DNA of 64,000 nt, from assembly GCA_016710325.1 (NCBI GenBank), contig JADJXK010000002.1, positions 2,356,001 through 2,420,000 on the forward strand. Direction: 5' to 3'. The notes beneath the pieces were generated by a model. It did not search any database. It saw nothing but the letters and a program-made list of their open reading frames with translations, and was not told the DNA's origin. A program made the position numbers and the translations under genes. Positions 61,859-64,000 of this stretch are shown here, one piece after another; position 1 is the first letter of the stretch, and every line of letters begins with the position of its first letter. This stretch comes from Candidatus Leptofilum proximum. GTDB lineage: Bacteria > Chloroflexota > Anaerolineae > Promineifilales > Promineifilaceae.

Positions 61859-64000
61859 TTAATCTGCGCTGATGGCTTCTGCTTCTTTGTGGGTGTTTTT
61901 GCCCATGTTCAGCTTGACCAGTGTCTTGGTTTGTAACGCCTTGCCGAGCTCTTTAGCGGCCGTTTGTAAGGCACTCTCCACCGAAACCGTACGCTGAATA
62001 CGCTGGTTAATTTCGTTGATGAGATGTTCCTTCTCTGCCTGGGCCTTTGTCTTGAAGTACAGACGCTGGCTCTGCACCGCAGGGGCCGCCATATTGATCA
62101 GCGCATTAAAGATCTCTTCCTCTTCCCTGCTGAAAATACGCGCCTGGGGCCAGCTGCTGGTAATAATACCGACCCACTCGCCACCCAAGGTCAAAGGGAT
62201 CACGGCGATAGCACCAATCCCGGCATGAGCCATTATGCCCCTGGTAAAGTCATCTACCCTGGGATCTGTGGTCACGTCCCCTATTAGCTGAGGATCATTG
62301 GGATCATTAATAAACAAATTGGTGAAGGGGAACCGGGCCATGGGGAAGATGGTGCCCACGGGGAAAGAAAGTTCGCCCGCCAGACGCCAACCGGCCAGAA
62401 GCTCCAGTGTCTGAGGCACACCTTGCCGGTCCACTTCAATAAACATCAAGGTTGCTTCCTCAATACCCGTGGGGAAAATCGGCCCAAGGGAAGCGTATAG
62501 AATCTCATCCACATTGGCTGCCGTGTTCAGCTCATGGCCAATCTGGTACAGACTCTCAGCCTGTCCCAATGCCGACTCGGTTTGCTCGGTCAGGCGGATA
62601 TTTTCGATGTGCCTGCCAAGCTGATTGGCAATAACGGCCAACATGGCTTCAGCTTCTTGCTGATTACCGCCCGTGACGACAAATTCGGCAATGGGTTCAT
62701 CGTTTATCTTCAGGGGGTATTGAACAATGTTGTCTGCATTTTCGGCGGGCCAGTCGGCTTCTGTCAGGGCGGCTACCGCATTGTTTGCGTATACAAAACC
62801 GTTCGCCTGCTCCTTGCGCTCATGCAAATAATCCCGCCAGGCCTGCCCACTCAGGCGGCGAGCGGCCTGTTCAGCCTCGGCGCGGTACCGATTGGTTTCC
62901 GTAAGCAAACGCAGGGTTTCGGCTTGCTGCCCTACCTGCTGGGCAACGGCCGTTACCAAGGCACGTGTCTCCTCTGTCCATTCTTGCCCGTCTTCGGCTT
63001 CCAGCTGGATCGTACCGATGGCCGTATTCGCCACCGTAATCGGCACTTGCAGCATCCGGCTGCCCCCGGCAGCCACCACAGGGCCCTCATACGCTTCCAC
63101 CGAGTTGAGATCATAACGAACACCAATTTTCTCTTTGCGCTCAATCCCATCGAGAAAATCGGCCCATCCTTCGCGCAGCGTTAAAGCTACGTTTTTGCCC
63201 AATTCGGCCTGCGCCTGTTCTGCCTGGCGCAAAAGTTTGGCATTGTCAATAGCTACGGCTAACTGGCCAGCCAGAGAATCATAGAGTGGTAAAGTTTCTT
63301 CAGACAAAGCGTGTGGCTGATCGCTTTGCAGGTCCAACACACCCAACAGCTGATCACCGGCCAGCAGCGGTATGGCCATTTCAGAACGGGTAAATGGCAG
63401 CAGCATATTTTTGTGGAAGCGGGCATCGCTTTCTGTATCTGGCACCAGTACCGGCCGTTTTTCAAAAGCGGCCGTACCGTTAATAGACCCCGTCCGGATG
63501 GATAACCGGTGGCCGCGATTGAGCAGCTGCTGCCCGACCACACCCGTGCTGGCACGTAAGATCAAATTATGCTTTGGCGCATCTGCCAGGTAAATCTGCA
63601 CGTGGTAGAGCTTAAACCGCTCTTGAATGAGCCGCACCGAATCAGCTAACAATTGATCCAAATCACGCAGATGTGAAATGCGCCGACCAACTTCGGCGGC
63701 TAAAGCCAGGTCTCGCGTGCGTTCCTCTACACGCGCTTCCAGCTCCTCGCTTAACAGACGCAGTGACTGGTTGCTCGCTTGAGCTACCTGTAAAGCATGC
63801 TGCAAACCATCAATCAGCAGGTAAACCAAAAAACCGCTCAGGGCAAAAATAACGGAGATATCAATCATCCGGCCGGAAGCGGGTGCGGCGTGAGGCACAA
63901 TTAAACCTGTTGATTCACCATAAACATATCCCCAACCGGCCGTAATGGATAAAACGGTCATCAACAGACCAAGACGCCACCCGGCAAGCAAGCTGGCTGC
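61859..64000 (-). CDS. Membrane GAF sensor without kinase, 5' part beyond window
   Basis: At least 710 residues; the frame runs to the window edge, so the start is outside. Visible parts: membrane helices (LLMTVLSITAGWGYVYG; VIFALSGFLVYLLI), a coiled coil (LRLLSEELEARVEERTRDL), GAF ~100-260, two successive REGW-type modules (LREGWADFLDG with VRYDLNSV; LSGQAWRDYLHE), GAF ~480-650 and the half-GAF tail (KEHLINEINQRIQRTVSVES). No kinase in the visible part. It precedes the 1168-residue sensor by 18 bp and is the first visible gene of the sensory operon. Confidence 0.9.
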   Translation of the reverse strand, partial: AASLLAGWRLGLLMTVLSITAGWGYVYGESTGLIVPHAAPASGRMIDISVIFALSGFLVYLLIDGLQHALQVAQASNQSLRLLSEELEARVEERTRDLALAAEVGRRISHLRDLDQLLADSVRLIQERFKLYHVQIYLADAPKHNLILRASTGVVGQQLLNRGHRLSIRTGSINGTAAFEKRPVLVPDTESDARFHKNMLLPFTRSEMAIPLLAGDQLLGVLDLQSDQPHALSEETLPLYDSLAGQLAVAIDNAKLLRQAEQAQAELGKNVALTLREGWADFLDGIERKEKIGVRYDLNSVEAYEGPVVAAGGSRMLQVPITVANTAIGTIQLEAEDGQEWTEETRALVTAVAQQVGQQAETLRLLTETNRYRAEAEQAARRLSGQAWRDYLHERKEQANGFVYANNAVAALTEADWPAENADNIVQYPLKINDEPIAEFVVTGGNQQEAEAMLAVIANQLGRHIENIRLTEQTESALGQAESLYQIGHELNTAANVDEILYASLGPIFPTGIEEATLMFIEVDRQGVPQTLELLAGWRLAGELSFPVGTIFPMARFPFTNLFINDPNDPQLIGDVTTDPRVDDFTRGIMAHAGIGAIAVIPLTLGGEWVGIITSSWPQARIFSREEEEIFNALINMAAPAVQSQRLYFKTKAQAEKEHLINEINQRIQRTVSVESALQTAAKELGKALQTKTLVKLNMGKNTHKEAEAISAD

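Overview
The window looks like a chromosomal segment from a member of the Chloroflexota, most likely an Anaerolineae/Caldilineae/Ardenticatenia-type filament. This is inferred from gene content and style: many very large GAF/PAS sensor proteins, glycosyltransferase-39-like membrane proteins with long extracytoplasmic tails, a Rex regulator, MreB beside an F1 ATPase cluster, and intergenic spacers packed with short palindromic repeats. No rRNA or marker gene is present to fix the taxonomy.

Layout. 1-2003: the 3' part of a carotenoid oxygenase-family gene and a small methyltransferase. 2000-10815 (minus): a Ser/Thr kinase-ATPase-TPR protein, then a MacAB-like export cassette (two FtsX-type permeases, one ATPase, one HlyD/MacA adaptor). 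11140-11760: rex, with two Rex-like operators in the spacer it shares with the adaptor gene. 11832-17402 (minus): atpA-atpG-atpD-atpC followed by an MreB-like gene; no F0 or delta genes are adjacent. 17828-25868: three very large membrane proteins that share a beta-sandwich-like tail module. 25972-26068: a selenocysteine tRNA. 26143-28347: a methyltransferase whose last codons were replaced by a complete IS701-family insertion sequence. 28429-36535: mixed accessory and metabolic genes (AIM24 family, quinone oxidoreductase, enoyl-CoA hydratase, GxxExxY protein, CPBP-like protein, MFS transporter). 36749-39384: an amino-acid-type ABC importer. 39557-43115: a compact operon with its own good promoter, encoding a caspase-like CHAT protease with an effector-associated-type N-terminus, a Cas4/RecB-type Fe-S nuclease and a methyltransferase. 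43194-64000 (minus): a 20.8 kb sensory operon of four giant GAF/PAS proteins without kinase domains, then one histidine kinase, then a single receiver-domain protein.

Four signals cut across the gene list. (1) The palindrome ACGGCCGT occurs about 98 times (hand count) where about two are expected; it behaves like the cyanobacterial HIP1 sequence, leaves recurrent tetrapeptides such as ETAV in unrelated proteins, and is absent from the IS. (2) Several families of short palindromic repeats fill the spacers, and at least one family has inserted in frame, in the same reading frame, in two different membrane-protein genes. (3) The giant sensors share an apparently unnamed module (REGW...YD) and a truncated half-GAF C-terminal tail. 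(4) The CHAT protease/nuclease/methyltransferase operon is the best candidate for an undescribed conflict or signalling system.
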